Source: Alkalicoccus halolimnae (GTDB lineage: Bacteria; Bacillota; Bacilli; Bacillales; Salisediminibacteriaceae). Taken from it: DNA of 64,000 nt. Shown one piece after another: positions 1 to 7,637 of the stretch; the first letter of the stretch is position 1; each line of letters begins with the position of its first letter. The DNA lies in the NCBI RefSeq assembly GCF_008014775.2, contig NZ_CP144914.1, positions 3,100,001 to 3,164,000 on the forward strand. The letters are read 5' to 3'. The translations under genes were made by a program, and so were the position numbers. Below the pieces are notes generated by a model. The model was given only the letters and a program-made list of their open reading frames with translations. It did not search any database and had not been told where the DNA came from.

Positions 1-300
1 AGCGTAAATGTAATCCGCCAGTCCAAAAGATTTCTCTACATCGCTGAAGCTGTTCGAGCTTGAAGCGGCAGGCAGATTTAAAGCTCGGGATAAAAAGGCA
101 GAAAACTGCGCCCTTGTAACGGAGTCGTCAGCTCCAAATTTTCCTCCCCCGTAGCCTTTCATTATTTCAAGATCAATCGCTTCACGCATTTCCTTTTCAA
201 GATTATGTCCCTTAATATCCTGAAAATCGTCTGCATAGGCTGTAGAAGCCCCCCAAAACATGACTGCTGCTAAAAGCATCAACATTGCTTTTTTGAACAT
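1..300 (-). CDS. SLH-domain S-layer/cell-wall protein, N-terminal 100 codons only
   Basis: This is the 5' end of a gene that runs off the left edge of the window. The start is the ATG at 298-300, preceded on the minus strand by GGGGAGG at a normal distance. Residues 1-22 form a typical Sec signal peptide (basic MFKK start, hydrophobic core, AYA cleavage motif). The mature part begins DDFQDIKGHNLEKEM and goes on to GYGGGKFGADDSVTRAQF, the pattern of an S-layer homology (SLH) domain, and a second SLH-like segment (SFSDVEKSF) begins near the edge. SLH domains bind pyruvylated secondary cell-wall polymer, so the product should be attached to the wall. What follows the SLH region cannot be seen, so the catalytic or structural role is unknown. 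Confidence 0.85.
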   Translation of the reverse strand, partial: MFKKAMLMLLAAVMFWGASTAYADDFQDIKGHNLEKEMREAIDLEIMKGYGGGKFGADDSVTRAQFSAFLSRALNLPAASSSNSFSDVEKSFGLADYIYA

Positions 301-603
301 CTTTTTTCCTCCCCGTATATCTTGTTTAAATTTCCACCTATTGTTCTCTTAAGTCAACTTTTCTGCCACAGCTTTTCCACCACTTTCCTTGCAGCTGCCC
401 CCTGTTTCTCTATAATTTTTAATTCTGTGCTCATTATACATGATTTAATACAATTTAAAGGTTACAATTTCATTATTTTTTAGATTACCCCTGCTGATTT
501 ATGGAAATTAATTGACATGGGGTGGAGGCGGTCAGCTGAGGGCTCCCCTTTGCACCATGGAAAAGGAGCTGTCCTAGAAGGATAGCAGCACGGCTTCACA
601 CAG
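301..603. other. Intergenic region upstream of the SLH gene
   Basis: No gene is supported here. It holds the leader and presumed promoter of the minus-strand SLH gene in an AT-rich stretch (about 400-520), then a GC-richer segment with a small inverted repeat (CTCCCCTTT / AAAAGGAG, about 543-568). That segment leads directly into the R2 hairpin repeat. Confidence 0.5.
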
Positions 604-645
604 ACAAAAGCCTGTTAGACAAATTCCCGTCTAACAGGCTTTTTA
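604..645 (+). repeat. R2 repeat copy 1 (terminator-like hairpin)
   Basis: Inverted repeat with arms AAAGCCTGTTAGAC / GTCTAACAGGCTTT and a short loop, followed by a T-rich tail. Nearly the same hairpin recurs at 6831-6870, 10077-10118 and 39425-39468 in unrelated gene contexts, so it is a dispersed family and not only a local terminator. Here it lies between the 5' end of the SLH gene and the 3' end of the CAP gene. Confidence 0.75.
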
Positions 646-789
646 ACAAGTTGAACATATGAACTGGAAAAGCATGTGTCTTCACCTGGGTGCAAAAGCA
701 GCGCAGTATTTTTAAGAGCAGATATTCCCACTGCAGGCTGCATATGACAAAACAATAAAAAGAAAGTCTTTCACCGGCAGCCGAAGGAG

Positions 790-905
790 AAACAGGGTGA
801 CTCCAGGACGACAGAAGACGAGGCGGAAATTCATTTCAGCAGGAAGGACGAAAACAGCTGAGGCCTTCCTGCCCGGAAAGCGTTCCTGTGGAAACGAAGG
901 TTGTT
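790..905 (+). repeat. R1 repeat, right-module core fragment
   Basis: The segment carries the core shared by all R1 copies: GACTCCAGG near its start, a short hairpin-forming region, AGCTGAGGCC, then CCCGGAAAGCGTTCC and TGTGGAAACGAA. It stops just short of the stop codon of the CAP-domain gene. The outer parts seen in full R1 copies are missing. Confidence 0.6.
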
Positions 906-911
906 CTGATT

Positions 912-2282
912 TTATCTCGTATAAAATTTCTGCGTATAGAAAGGACGGTTTTCCATATCAAAAGCCGTGCCGACGCCGAGTTCCCGGTAATACTGGTTCA
1001 AAATATTCTCGCGGTGTCCCGGCGAGTTCATCAGACCTCTCTGAGCCATCACAGCACTCGGCTGTCCCGAGGCAATGTTTTCTCCTGCTCGTGTATAGCT
1101 GATACCCGCCTCGCGGATTCGGTCAAACGGGGAGGCGCCTTCCAGGTTTTCGTGACTGAAATACTGCTGTTCAGCCATGTCTTCACTATGATCAATGCTG
1201 ACAGCCGCTATTTCGTCATTCCAGTCCAGCGGGTCCAGGTCGAATTCCACTCTGTCCGCATTAACAAGGTCAAACATCTGTCTCGAAAAGTCCTCCGCCA
1301 GCTGTGCTGACCCTTCGGCGTAATAACCGGAAAGTGACTGCTCTGCATCTTCCCCGATAAGCTGATACGCCGTGGCTTTATTATCCTGATGGATATCATA
1401 GTAAACCGTCAAATATCCTTCTTCTATTGGAAATAAATCCGACTCTTCCGTTTCACTTAACGAATAACGCGTATTCCCCTTAACTATCGCCGTCTCCGGA
1501 TCTCCCATTTTATCTCTTACTTCCTGACGGGAAAGGTTTTGACTCAGTCCTTCAGGCGAACGGACTTCCGAAGTATTTGTATATAAAGCCGTCACTTCTC
1601 CGTCTGCCACTCCTGCCATTCGGAAATTTTTATAGTTATCGTGATAAGCATACCATTCAAACCCATAGTGACTTTCAGTAATCCGCTCCGGTTCTCCCCA
1701 CATTTGCTCTAATAAATTTACATCATCTCCGACGGAAATGCCGGCAGCCTGAAACATGTCTGCATTTCCTTGTGCCTGAGACTGCTCTTCTTCCAAAGGC
1801 TGCTCTACAGGAGCGAGAATTTCTTTATTGTCATATTCAATAAGCATGGCATGCTCCGCGTCTTCCCAGCTCACTTCTCCACCTAACGATTCTGCGATGA
1901 AGCGGGCGGGAGCATATAAAGTATTCCCCTCTCTGTTTGCAGGCAATTCAAGCTCTGCTTCTTCCCCATTAAGAGAGGCTGAGCCGCTTCCCTCAGTAAG
2001 CTCGATGGTTATATCTCCTTTTTCTGCAGTAACGGCTTCTGCGTCATTTTCAATAATTACCGCGTCCATTTCTTCAAGTAAACGGACTGCCGGCGCCATA
2101 GTATGGCCGTCTTTCATAACAGATCCTTCAAGGCTGACTTTCTCGGTAGATAAGGTTTCCGTATTTTGAAAACTTTCATCTCGTAATTCCTCCGTTTCTT
2201 CGAACGGATACCACCAGACGAATACGATAACTGCTATAAAGAAAAAAATTGAAAAACCGGATCCCCGGTTGTAATATCTCAT
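912..2282 (-). CDS. Membrane-anchored CAP (SCP/PR1, YkwD-like) domain protein with stalk domain
   Basis: The start chosen is the ATG at 2280-2282 (MRYYNRGSGF), with GGAGGAG nine bases upstream; the longer reading frame has no such site. The product has 456 residues. An N-terminal hydrophobic segment (about 8-24) anchors it outside the cell. Residues about 50-145 resemble the copper-amine-oxidase-N/stalk domain (APAVRLLEEM, LYAPARFIAESLGGEV). Residues about 175-320 match the CAP-associated N region (GDDVNLLEQMWGEPERI). Residues about 335-456 are a CAP domain with LVNADRVEFDLDPLDWND, SEDMAEQQYFSHEN, GENIASG and SPGHRENIL, keeping the usual His/Glu/His set. Bacterial CAP proteins are secreted and wall-associated; the substrate or partner of this group is not known. 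The gene is monocistronic and its 3' end abuts an R1 repeat fragment. Confidence 0.85.
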   Translation of the reverse strand: MRYYNRGSGFSIFFFIAVIVFVWWYPFEETEELRDESFQNTETLSTEKVSLEGSVMKDGHTMAPAVRLLEEMDAVIIENDAEAVTAEKGDITIELTEGSGSASLNGEEAELELPANREGNTLYAPARFIAESLGGEVSWEDAEHAMLIEYDNKEILAPVEQPLEEEQSQAQGNADMFQAAGISVGDDVNLLEQMWGEPERITESHYGFEWYAYHDNYKNFRMAGVADGEVTALYTNTSEVRSPEGLSQNLSRQEVRDKMGDPETAIVKGNTRYSLSETEESDLFPIEEGYLTVYYDIHQDNKATAYQLIGEDAEQSLSGYYAEGSAQLAEDFSRQMFDLVNADRVEFDLDPLDWNDEIAAVSIDHSEDMAEQQYFSHENLEGASPFDRIREAGISYTRAGENIASGQPSAVMAQRGLMNSPGHRENILNQYYRELGVGTAFDMENRPFYTQKFYTR

Positions 2283-2449
2283 TAGTATTCTGCTCCTCCA
2301 TTCGCTTTCAATCTGCGTCGGGCAGTCCAGCTGTATAAACAGGCCCGATCCTTTTGAATACATATACGGTTGGACCTGTATGCAGGTTTCCTTATTGTAA
2401 CGGAGACAGCCGTAAAGGGGAAAGAATCTTTCTGGAAGTTACATATTTT

Positions 2450-2652
2450 TTAGTTCGGTGAAGACCGCGTAATGCTGAGAACTCCGTCTGCTACCGGCTC
2501 TTTTTCAAGGATAATTTTATCCGGGGCCCCGGGGACAGAAATCCTGCACGGGAAAACGCTGGAGTCTCTGCAGAGCGTGGGTACATTCATCGTTGTACTT
2601 CCCGATGCTTCTACGCCGGCCAGAACGGCATTCTTGAATTCTCCTCTCTAAA
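2450..2652 (-). pseudogene. Possible small-gene remnant without a start codon
   Basis: On the minus strand an open frame of about 63 codons ends at TAA 2450-2452. Its translation has the look of a real protein (for example GVEASGSTTMNVPTLC, ISVPGAPDKIILEKEP). An AGAGAGGAG ribosome site lies at the upstream end, but the ATG it would serve is in another frame and stops after six codons. A one- or two-base indel near 2635 would join them. I do not recognise the family. It could equally be chance coding in a GC-richer spacer. Confidence 0.2.
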
Positions 2653-2682
2653 AAACGTCATGACAGAAATACGTCATGACGC
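2653..2682 (-). terminator. Intrinsic terminator downstream of the HhH gene
   Basis: Read on the minus strand, CGTCATGAC and GTCATGACG pair around an eight-base loop and are followed by TTTTTT. It is the first terminator after the helix-hairpin-helix gene ending at 2864. Confidence 0.7.
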
Positions 2683-2863
2683 CTCAGGGGGATATTAAAT
2701 ACGAATATACATATTAAGTGAACTTTTGAAGCCTGCCTCTAAAACTTTTGTCTCTGCTGCTGTCAAAAGGAATGTGGAGCTGCCTAATAAAGCCGGTTCA
2801 CCTACAGAAATGTTGGGAGGCCTATCCAACCGGTAAAAAGGATGGATGTGCGTCCGTTCTTCT

Positions 2864-3802
2864 TTACACATCAACGAACCGTTTAATTTGAGTAAGTTTT
2901 CTTTCTCCTACTCCTCTTATTTCTGCCAGGTCATCGACCGATTGAAAATCTCCGTGTTCTTTTCGATGTTTTACTATTTTTTCAGCCAGATCGGTTCCGA
3001 TACTAGGAACATTCACTAAATCTTCAGCCGTTGCTTCATTTAATTTATAAAAAACAGGACCTTCTTTCTCGGGCTCGCTATCTGATTCTTCCGGTTCTGT
3101 GTTGTCGGCACCGGCTGAAGTTTCTTTCCCAGCCGGGCTTTCTTTACTCGTCTCTTCTTCCTTTTCTTCATCCTGCTTTTCTTCTATCTGCTCTTTTTCT
3201 GCGTTTTTCTCGTCTGCCGTTTCTTTGGCTTGCCCGGAATCAGCCGATACGGGTTCTTCCGCTTCGGAAGATTTTACAGCAGGTTCCTCTTTATCGGAGG
3301 TTTCTGCAGCATGCAGTTCCGAGTCCTCTTTTTGTTCCGGACTTCCTCCCGTTTCTTCATTTATATTTACTTCTTTCTCCTTTTCCTGTTGATCCCGCTT
3401 CTCTTCTTTCTCCGACGGTACACCGGCAGTTTCCCTATCTTTCTTTTTAGAAGAGGTTTTCGGTTTTTGTACTTCTTTTTCTTCACTGTTTTCCTGGGAC
3501 TGCTTTTTTTCAGCTTCTGCTTTGTTTTTCTTAGCGGAAGACGATTTCGAATCTTTTTTCGCGCCGGACGTTGATTTCTGCTTCTTTTTCGTTTCTACTT
3601 CGGTTTCTCTGCGGCGCTTACTTGAAGCTGCCTTCTTTGCTTTAATTTCGGAGGAAGTGTCAGCACTTTCAAGCTTCTTTTTCTCCGATGTTTTATCTTT
3701 GTTTTCACCATCTTCCAGCCAATTTAATATTTTTGTGCGCGCCTGTGGAATAATCGTCCATGCCGCTGCAGCTGAAGTTACCATTGCAAACCATTTCTTC
3801 AT
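2864..3802 (-). CDS. Membrane-anchored helix-hairpin-helix (ComEA-like) protein with long charged linker
   Basis: The start is the ATG at 3800-3802 (MKKWFAMV), eight bases after AGTGAGGT; a GTG five codons earlier is less likely because it lies inside the ribosome site. The product has 312 residues. A short N-terminal hydrophobic segment (about 3-20) is followed by about 220 residues made almost only of K, E, S, D, Q and A. It closes with a ComEA-type HhH DNA-binding module (about 255-312: YKLNEATAEDLVNVPSIG, ISL-type second hairpin EIRGVGERKL). ComEA binds DNA at the outer face of the membrane during transformation. This protein has the same end domain but lacks the ComEA N-terminal SLBB domain, and no comEB/comEC is nearby, so a competence role is only inference. 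It might also act on nucleoid or extracellular DNA. Confidence 0.75.
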   Translation of the reverse strand: MKKWFAMVTSAAAAWTIIPQARTKILNWLEDGENKDKTSEKKKLESADTSSEIKAKKAASSKRRRETEVETKKKQKSTSGAKKDSKSSSAKKNKAEAEKKQSQENSEEKEVQKPKTSSKKKDRETAGVPSEKEEKRDQQEKEKEVNINEETGGSPEQKEDSELHAAETSDKEEPAVKSSEAEEPVSADSGQAKETADEKNAEKEQIEEKQDEEKEEETSKESPAGKETSAGADNTEPEESDSEPEKEGPVFYKLNEATAEDLVNVPSIGTDLAEKIVKHRKEHGDFQSVDDLAEIRGVGERKLTQIKRFVDV

Positions 3803-4145
3803 AAATAAATACCTCACTTCCTGAATTCGTAGTTATTGATATTTTGCTTATTCTTGTAGTATTCTCCCGTAAATGAATTCATAGAATAAGTTTTCCCTTT
3901 CTTGCTCTTAAAAACACCTCTTTTCCGCAGAAAGTCAACTTTTTCATTTTTTGAAAGGAATTCATGAATAATTGTCGAATATATGTTTGTCTATCCCAGT
4001 ATCTGCGTTTCCGGATTCCAGCATGAGAATCCGGCAGTAAATCGTTATTTCCCTGCCTGAATGAAGAATTAGTTCCACTGCCTTAAACGAAATCGTTCCA
4101 ACATCTCTGCCCTTCATGACTATGCTTTATAAAGGATGAAGTCTT
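3803..4145. other. Intergenic region between divergent genes
   Basis: No gene is seen. It must hold the promoters of the minus-strand HhH gene and of the plus-strand transposase-like gene. A perfect small hairpin (CCGGATTC, 8-base loop, GAATCCGG) lies at 4011-4034 without a following T-run. Confidence 0.4.
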
Positions 4146-4808
4146 ATGTTCCATTTAACCCAGCTTCCTGATCAACCTGCCATTTACTATCATGCCTCTG
4201 CGGACCAGGCGGTATTTCTGCGGAGAGAAGACTTTCAAAAGTATCTTAAGCTGCTTTCAGGATCGAAACAGAAATATTCTTTTCAGCTTCTGGCCTATTC
4301 TTTAACTACTTCCGACGTTCATCTTCTTATAGAACCGGGCAGCTTTCCACCTGAAAAAATCATTCATTTTATTCATCATCAATACGCTTTTTATATAAAA
4401 AAGAAATATGGTATCAGCAGACCTGTCTTTTCTGACAGTCGGACGTTACCGGTTCTGAATACAAGAAGCTGTCTGGAAATATGTAAATATATTCATTTAT
4501 TTCCTTTTTTAACAGAGAGATGTTCGCGGCCGCTTCTCTACCGCTGGAACAGCTACCAGGCTTACATATTAAATACTTCTCTGGATCTTACAGATAAATC
4601 ACTGATCTATTCATATTTTCCATTGGAAACACAGAGCTCCATGCAGGAATTTCATGAAAGAGAAATTTCTCTGTTTGCTTCTCCAGTTGACATGAAAAGT
4701 TTTCTTGCTGCCTATGTTGAAACGGCTTTTCAATTTGCCCTCGGTTTTAACACGCCGGGTATATCCCAGACATTTCTCTTGTCTTCTCCTGCTCCGGAAC
4801 GGGGATAA
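4146..4808 (+). CDS. RAYT-like (REP-associated tyrosine) transposase homologue with degenerate HUH motif
   Basis: The 220-residue product follows the Y1_Tnp/RAYT pattern along its first 140 residues: IYYHASADQAVFLRREDF in place of the usual RGN..IF..D.D.., then LLAYSLTTSDVHLLIEP in place of AY.LM.NHVHLL., then CKYIHLFPFL in place of RYIHLNPVRAG, and YRWNSYQAYI in place of YRWSSY..Y. In working family members NHVHLL supplies the two metal-binding histidines; here the first is Asp (S-D-V-H), while the Tyr of KYIHL is kept. The last 70 residues have no obvious domain. RAYTs are domesticated single-copy relatives of IS200/IS605 transposases that act on REP palindromes, and this genome is full of repeats. 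Activity is doubtful given the lost histidine. AAAGGATGA precedes the ATG. Confidence 0.75.
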   Translation: MFHLTQLPDQPAIYYHASADQAVFLRREDFQKYLKLLSGSKQKYSFQLLAYSLTTSDVHLLIEPGSFPPEKIIHFIHHQYAFYIKKKYGISRPVFSDSRTLPVLNTRSCLEICKYIHLFPFLTERCSRPLLYRWNSYQAYILNTSLDLTDKSLIYSYFPLETQSSMQEFHEREISLFASPVDMKSFLAAYVETAFQFALGFNTPGISQTFLLSSPAPERG

Positions 4809-4969
4809 AGGTCATTACTCCTCATTTACCAGAAAATTTAGTATAATAGCACTTACATCTGGTGGTAAGAAAAAGTTCTGTTTTCTCAAGCCTGCCCCCA
4901 GGCAGCATCCACCATAGGATGCGACCTTATTCATGCACCAGGAAACCCACATAGAAAGGACGCTAAACT

Positions 4970-5989
4970 ATGATGAACCGATCTGCCTGTACAGCTGCTT
5001 TTTTCTTCAGTCTTTTGTTGATCTTTATGATTCCGCTGCAGGCAAATGCTTCCAGCGGAAAGACAGCTTTCGATTCAAACGCCGGCAAACAGGTGAAGCA
5101 GATTCCTCAGTACGATGCAAGCGGACTTCAGGGTAAAAGCTCTCTTTCTGTTGATGAGCATTTTGATATTTCCGGACAGACAAATGCTGCAGGATCACTT
5201 ATAGCCGCTAATTCCATCGAAACGATTGCTTATCACAAAAATGGAAAATCGAGGTTTTATCCCTCCAGCACGACTAAAATTATGACGCTTTATACAGCTT
5301 TAAAGCATGGAAATCTGGACGAGGAAGTACTTATTCCTGTGGAAGCAGTGGATGTCCCTTACGACAGCTCGCTCGCCGAAGTTCGTCCCGGGGAAAAAAT
5401 GTCTCTCGAAACCCTTCTGTACGGACTTATGCTGCCTTCAGGAAACGACGCTGCAGTCGCGACAGCTCACCATATCAGTGGTTCTACAGAAAAGTTTATG
5501 GAACTTGTTAACGACGAGGCTGCTGCTATGGGCGCAGAAGATACTCACTTTGTTAATCCGCACGGATACCACGATCCAGAGCACTATACCACCCCTTATG
5601 ATCTGGCTCTGATGATGTTTGAACTTTTGAAGCAGGAAGATGCAGAACAGTTTTTAACTACCCACACTTATAAAGGAGACTATACGGACCCATTTGGAGA
5701 AAATAAACAGAGAGTATGGACGACGACAAACGAACAAATTTATCCTGTTTCAAAATCATACTCTCCTTTTGTGACCGGGGGGAAAACAGGCTATACGAGC
5801 CAGGCACGCTATAATCTGGTCAGTTTCACTAATGCCGGCGGAAACTTATATGTGACCGCAGCGATGCGGGGCGGCAAAGAAAACCGCTACACTGATACCG
5901 CTTATCTGGTAACAAGCGCGCTCGCCGAAACAGAAATACCGCATTCTCCCGTCGAACAAATATCCGGCTTTACTTTTTGGAAAAAATAA
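4970..5989 (+). CDS. Serine D-Ala-D-Ala carboxypeptidase (peptidase S11, low-molecular-mass PBP)
   Basis: The 339-residue product has a signal peptide (about 1-27, cleavage near QANA) and the three penicillin-binding active-site motifs: SxxK at S100-T-T-K103, SGN at 157-159 and KTG at 272-274. It should trim the terminal D-Ala from peptidoglycan stem peptides outside the membrane. It ends about 65 residues after KTG, so the C-terminal PBP5_C domain and the amphipathic membrane anchor of DacA-type enzymes are missing; DacF and a number of Bacillus paralogues are also short, but this one may be freely secreted. The start is ATG 4970 or the next codon (MM), with AAAGGA upstream. A TATAAT at 4842-4847 could be the -10 box. 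A strong terminator follows. Confidence 0.88.
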   Translation: MMNRSACTAAFFFSLLLIFMIPLQANASSGKTAFDSNAGKQVKQIPQYDASGLQGKSSLSVDEHFDISGQTNAAGSLIAANSIETIAYHKNGKSRFYPSSTTKIMTLYTALKHGNLDEEVLIPVEAVDVPYDSSLAEVRPGEKMSLETLLYGLMLPSGNDAAVATAHHISGSTEKFMELVNDEAAAMGAEDTHFVNPHGYHDPEHYTTPYDLALMMFELLKQEDAEQFLTTHTYKGDYTDPFGENKQRVWTTTNEQIYPVSKSYSPFVTGGKTGYTSQARYNLVSFTNAGGNLYVTAAMRGGKENRYTDTAYLVTSALAETEIPHSPVEQISGFTFWKK

Positions 5990-6014
5990 AGCGGCAGATC
6001 AAGTTCCACATAAA

Positions 6015-6050
6015 ATGCCCGGGGGCCCCCGCTTTTGCCCCCGGGCATAT
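6015..6050 (+). terminator. Terminator after the D,D-carboxypeptidase gene
   Basis: An 11-bp GC-rich stem (ATGCCCGGGGG / CCCCCGGGCAT) with a 12-base loop is followed by ATTTCTT, 26 bases after the stop codon. Confidence 0.8.
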
Positions 6051-6058
6051 TTCTTAAG

Positions 6059-6630
6059 CTGTATTAAAATCTGTTGTTGATACATGTAGAAAACTCCGCT
6101 TCCACTGGCATGTTTCCGCTTCGTTTTAATTTTCCAATACAGAAAGCCCTCTGGTTAAATAAAGAAGGCAGAAAGGTAGAAACAATGCCAGGGCGGAAAC
6201 GCCTGCGGAAAAAGAAAGCAGGAAGATCCTCCCGGACGATAGAGAGGGAGAGCTGAAGGCTTTCTCCGCGGCAGGCGGAGGAGCCGCAGGCACTTCAAAA
6301 ACAACACGGAGCTTTAACAGAGACACTCATCCAAATATTTTTGCACCATGAAGCATGAAAATGCCCTTTTACAAGAATAGAATTTCTATCTATAAAGGTG
6401 GTATGAAAGATGTTCAAGAAAGGATCTTCTTTAGTAGGCGGCAGATACTTCTCTATCTTTTTACCGTAAGCTGGAGTGGACATGGGTCGACTCCGGGGCG
6501 AATAAGGACGAGCACCACCCCTGCCGAGCGCAGGGAGGAAGGGATTAGCTGAGACCGGCCGCCCGGAAAGCGTCCCGATGGAAACGAAAGCGACCATTCA
6601 TTGCTTATCTGTTTTATTTTCAAGGCAGCC
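6059..6630 (+). repeat. R1 repeat, near-complete copy (both modules)
   Basis: The left module starts at about 6059 (TGTATTAAAATC) and holds CGCCTGCGGAAAAAGAAAG, the GGAAGATCCTCCCGG hairpin and GGAGCCGCAGGC. It ends in GAGCTTTAACAGAGACACTC. The right module follows directly: GCACCATGAAGCATGAAAATG, a TATAAAGGTGGTATGAA block, TTTTTACCGTAAGCTGGAG, ACTCCGGGGCGAATAAGGAC, then GGAAAGCGTCCC, TGGAAACGAAAGC and the end TTTTCAAGGCAGCC. The pieces appear in this order in every long copy in the window. Open frames inside it are not conserved between copies, so it is treated as non-coding. Confidence 0.85.
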
Positions 6631-6654
6631 ATAAAAAAAGTGATTTTCTCTGCC

Positions 6655-6810
6655 GTGTCCGGCGGGGACGCCAGTGGGGTTAAAGCGCCGCCTGAAGATC
6701 CTCTCCAATTAATCCGGGAATTGGAAATAGCTGAAGACAAACCCCACGGCAGGCTTCCGCCGGTAAGCGGAGGAGAAAATACAAGGAATAGAATACATAG
6801 ACTTTTTTCT
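6655..6810 (-). repeat. Scrambled R1-like segment
   Basis: The segment GGCAGGCTTCCGCCGGTAAG followed by CGGAGGAGAAAATACAAGG is the reverse complement of the sequence that opens the R1 copy at about 46050-46105. It sits directly after the R1 copy ending at 6630, so the gap is a nest of rearranged repeats. Confidence 0.45.
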
Positions 6811-6828
6811 TTACTTAATCAACACTCT

Positions 6829-6940
6829 GAAAGCCTGTTAGACAAATTCCTGTCTAACAGGCTTTTTAACACCTTTTCCGTTTCCGTAAGTTCTTCCCGG
6901 ACTGTCTCGATAGACCTTTTGAGACAGCGCCTTGAAACTG
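6829..6940 (-). repeat. R2 repeat copy 2 with flank
   Basis: It contains the hairpin AAGCCTGTTAGACA / TGTCTAACAGGCTT (6831-6867) and, 30 bases on, the block CTGTCTCGATAGACC / TTTTGAGACAG. The second block is the reverse complement of the left flank of the R2 copy at 39358-39506, showing that the repeat unit is longer than the hairpin alone. Confidence 0.65.
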
Positions 6941-7018
6941 TGGAAGTCTTTGGCTAAAGTTCTTCTCACTTTTTTAGTCGATTTTGAACTTTCCCTCTAT
7001 TTTTATAACCTTTTCGAT

Positions 7019-7342
7019 TTATGAAGTAGTTTTCTTTCTTCTCTGCTTTTTCATTGGAATAATAATAAACAAATTAATAAGCCCGGATATAATCGCGGCA
7101 GCTGCGAGAGTTATCAAAAACAGCGACACGCTCGTTCCGATCCCCATAACTTCACCTGCAAAACCGATCCCCCCGACTAAAGTAATGAATCCAATGAAGG
7201 TCACTGAGTTAACAGCGTCCCCGGCAAAATCAAGCAGACCTTCGAGCATTTCACCAATAAATACATAGAGGAAAGCGAGACTGACTCCTGCAAATAGTAG
7301 AATGAGATAGACGGTCGTCATCGGAAATCCAAATAGCTCCAT
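7019..7342 (-). CDS. YuaF/NfeD-like membrane protein, transmembrane part only
   Basis: The start is ATG 7340-7342 (MELFGFPMTTVYL), with AAGGAGG eight bases upstream. The 107-residue product has three hydrophobic segments (about 8-30, 45-68, 72-98) and ends in a basic tail (MKKQRRKKTTS). The N-terminal layout with GEMLEGLLD resembles YuaF of the YuaF-FloT membrane-fluidity system, but YuaF proteins continue for about 70 residues into a soluble OB-fold domain that is missing here. The reading frame stops just before a block of R1/R2 repeats, so a 3' truncation by repeat insertion is possible; no OB-like sequence is readable in the spacer. No floT gene is next to it. Confidence 0.5.
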   Translation of the reverse strand: MELFGFPMTTVYLILLFAGVSLAFLYVFIGEMLEGLLDFAGDAVNSVTFIGFITLVGGIGFAGEVMGIGTSVSLFLITLAAAAIISGLINLFIIIPMKKQRRKKTTS

Positions 7343-7443
7343 TTTCAATTCCTCCTTCTCTCCTGCTTGTTAATCGAAATACCAGATATTTTTCCGTTAC
7401 TGTTAAAAATTGAGAACCTTCTCATGAAAAAAACAAGATTCGG

Positions 7444-7490
7444 AAGAGGGAAACTGTTGAAGATTGTCCGTACCCTTCTTCCCTCTTTAT
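7444..7490 (-). terminator. Terminator after the GH42 gene
   Basis: Arms AAGAGGGAA / TTCCCTCTT pair around a 26-base loop. On the minus strand a T-rich run (TTGTTTTTTTC) lies a few bases beyond. Confidence 0.5.
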
Positions 7491-7637
7491 TACTGTATTT
7501 CCCTTTTTTCAATTCAAATTAAACGCAGGTGAAAAGTTTTTATTGGAAGCTCTGTTTGAAAATTTCAGTCAGGATTCAAGTAATCAGCGTTAAAAGAAAT
7601 AATGACGCTGCACCATACACCTTCTGCCGATTGTCCG

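Noticed and set aside
605..645. CRISPR-like repeats, from the recurring GCCTGTTAGAC units
   Set aside because: Copies are thousands of bases apart, not in an array, and have no spacers or cas genes.
2655..2681. Two copies of the palindrome CGTCATGACG, looking like a tandem operator
   Set aside because: On the minus strand the two copies pair with each other as a hairpin followed by TTTTTT, which is better explained as the terminator of the HhH gene.
6355..6740. Open frames inside the R1 copies (also at 29273, 40820, 41095, 46308, 59567)
   Set aside because: The frames differ between copies, stop at different places and have no ribosome sites. The repeats are treated as non-coding.
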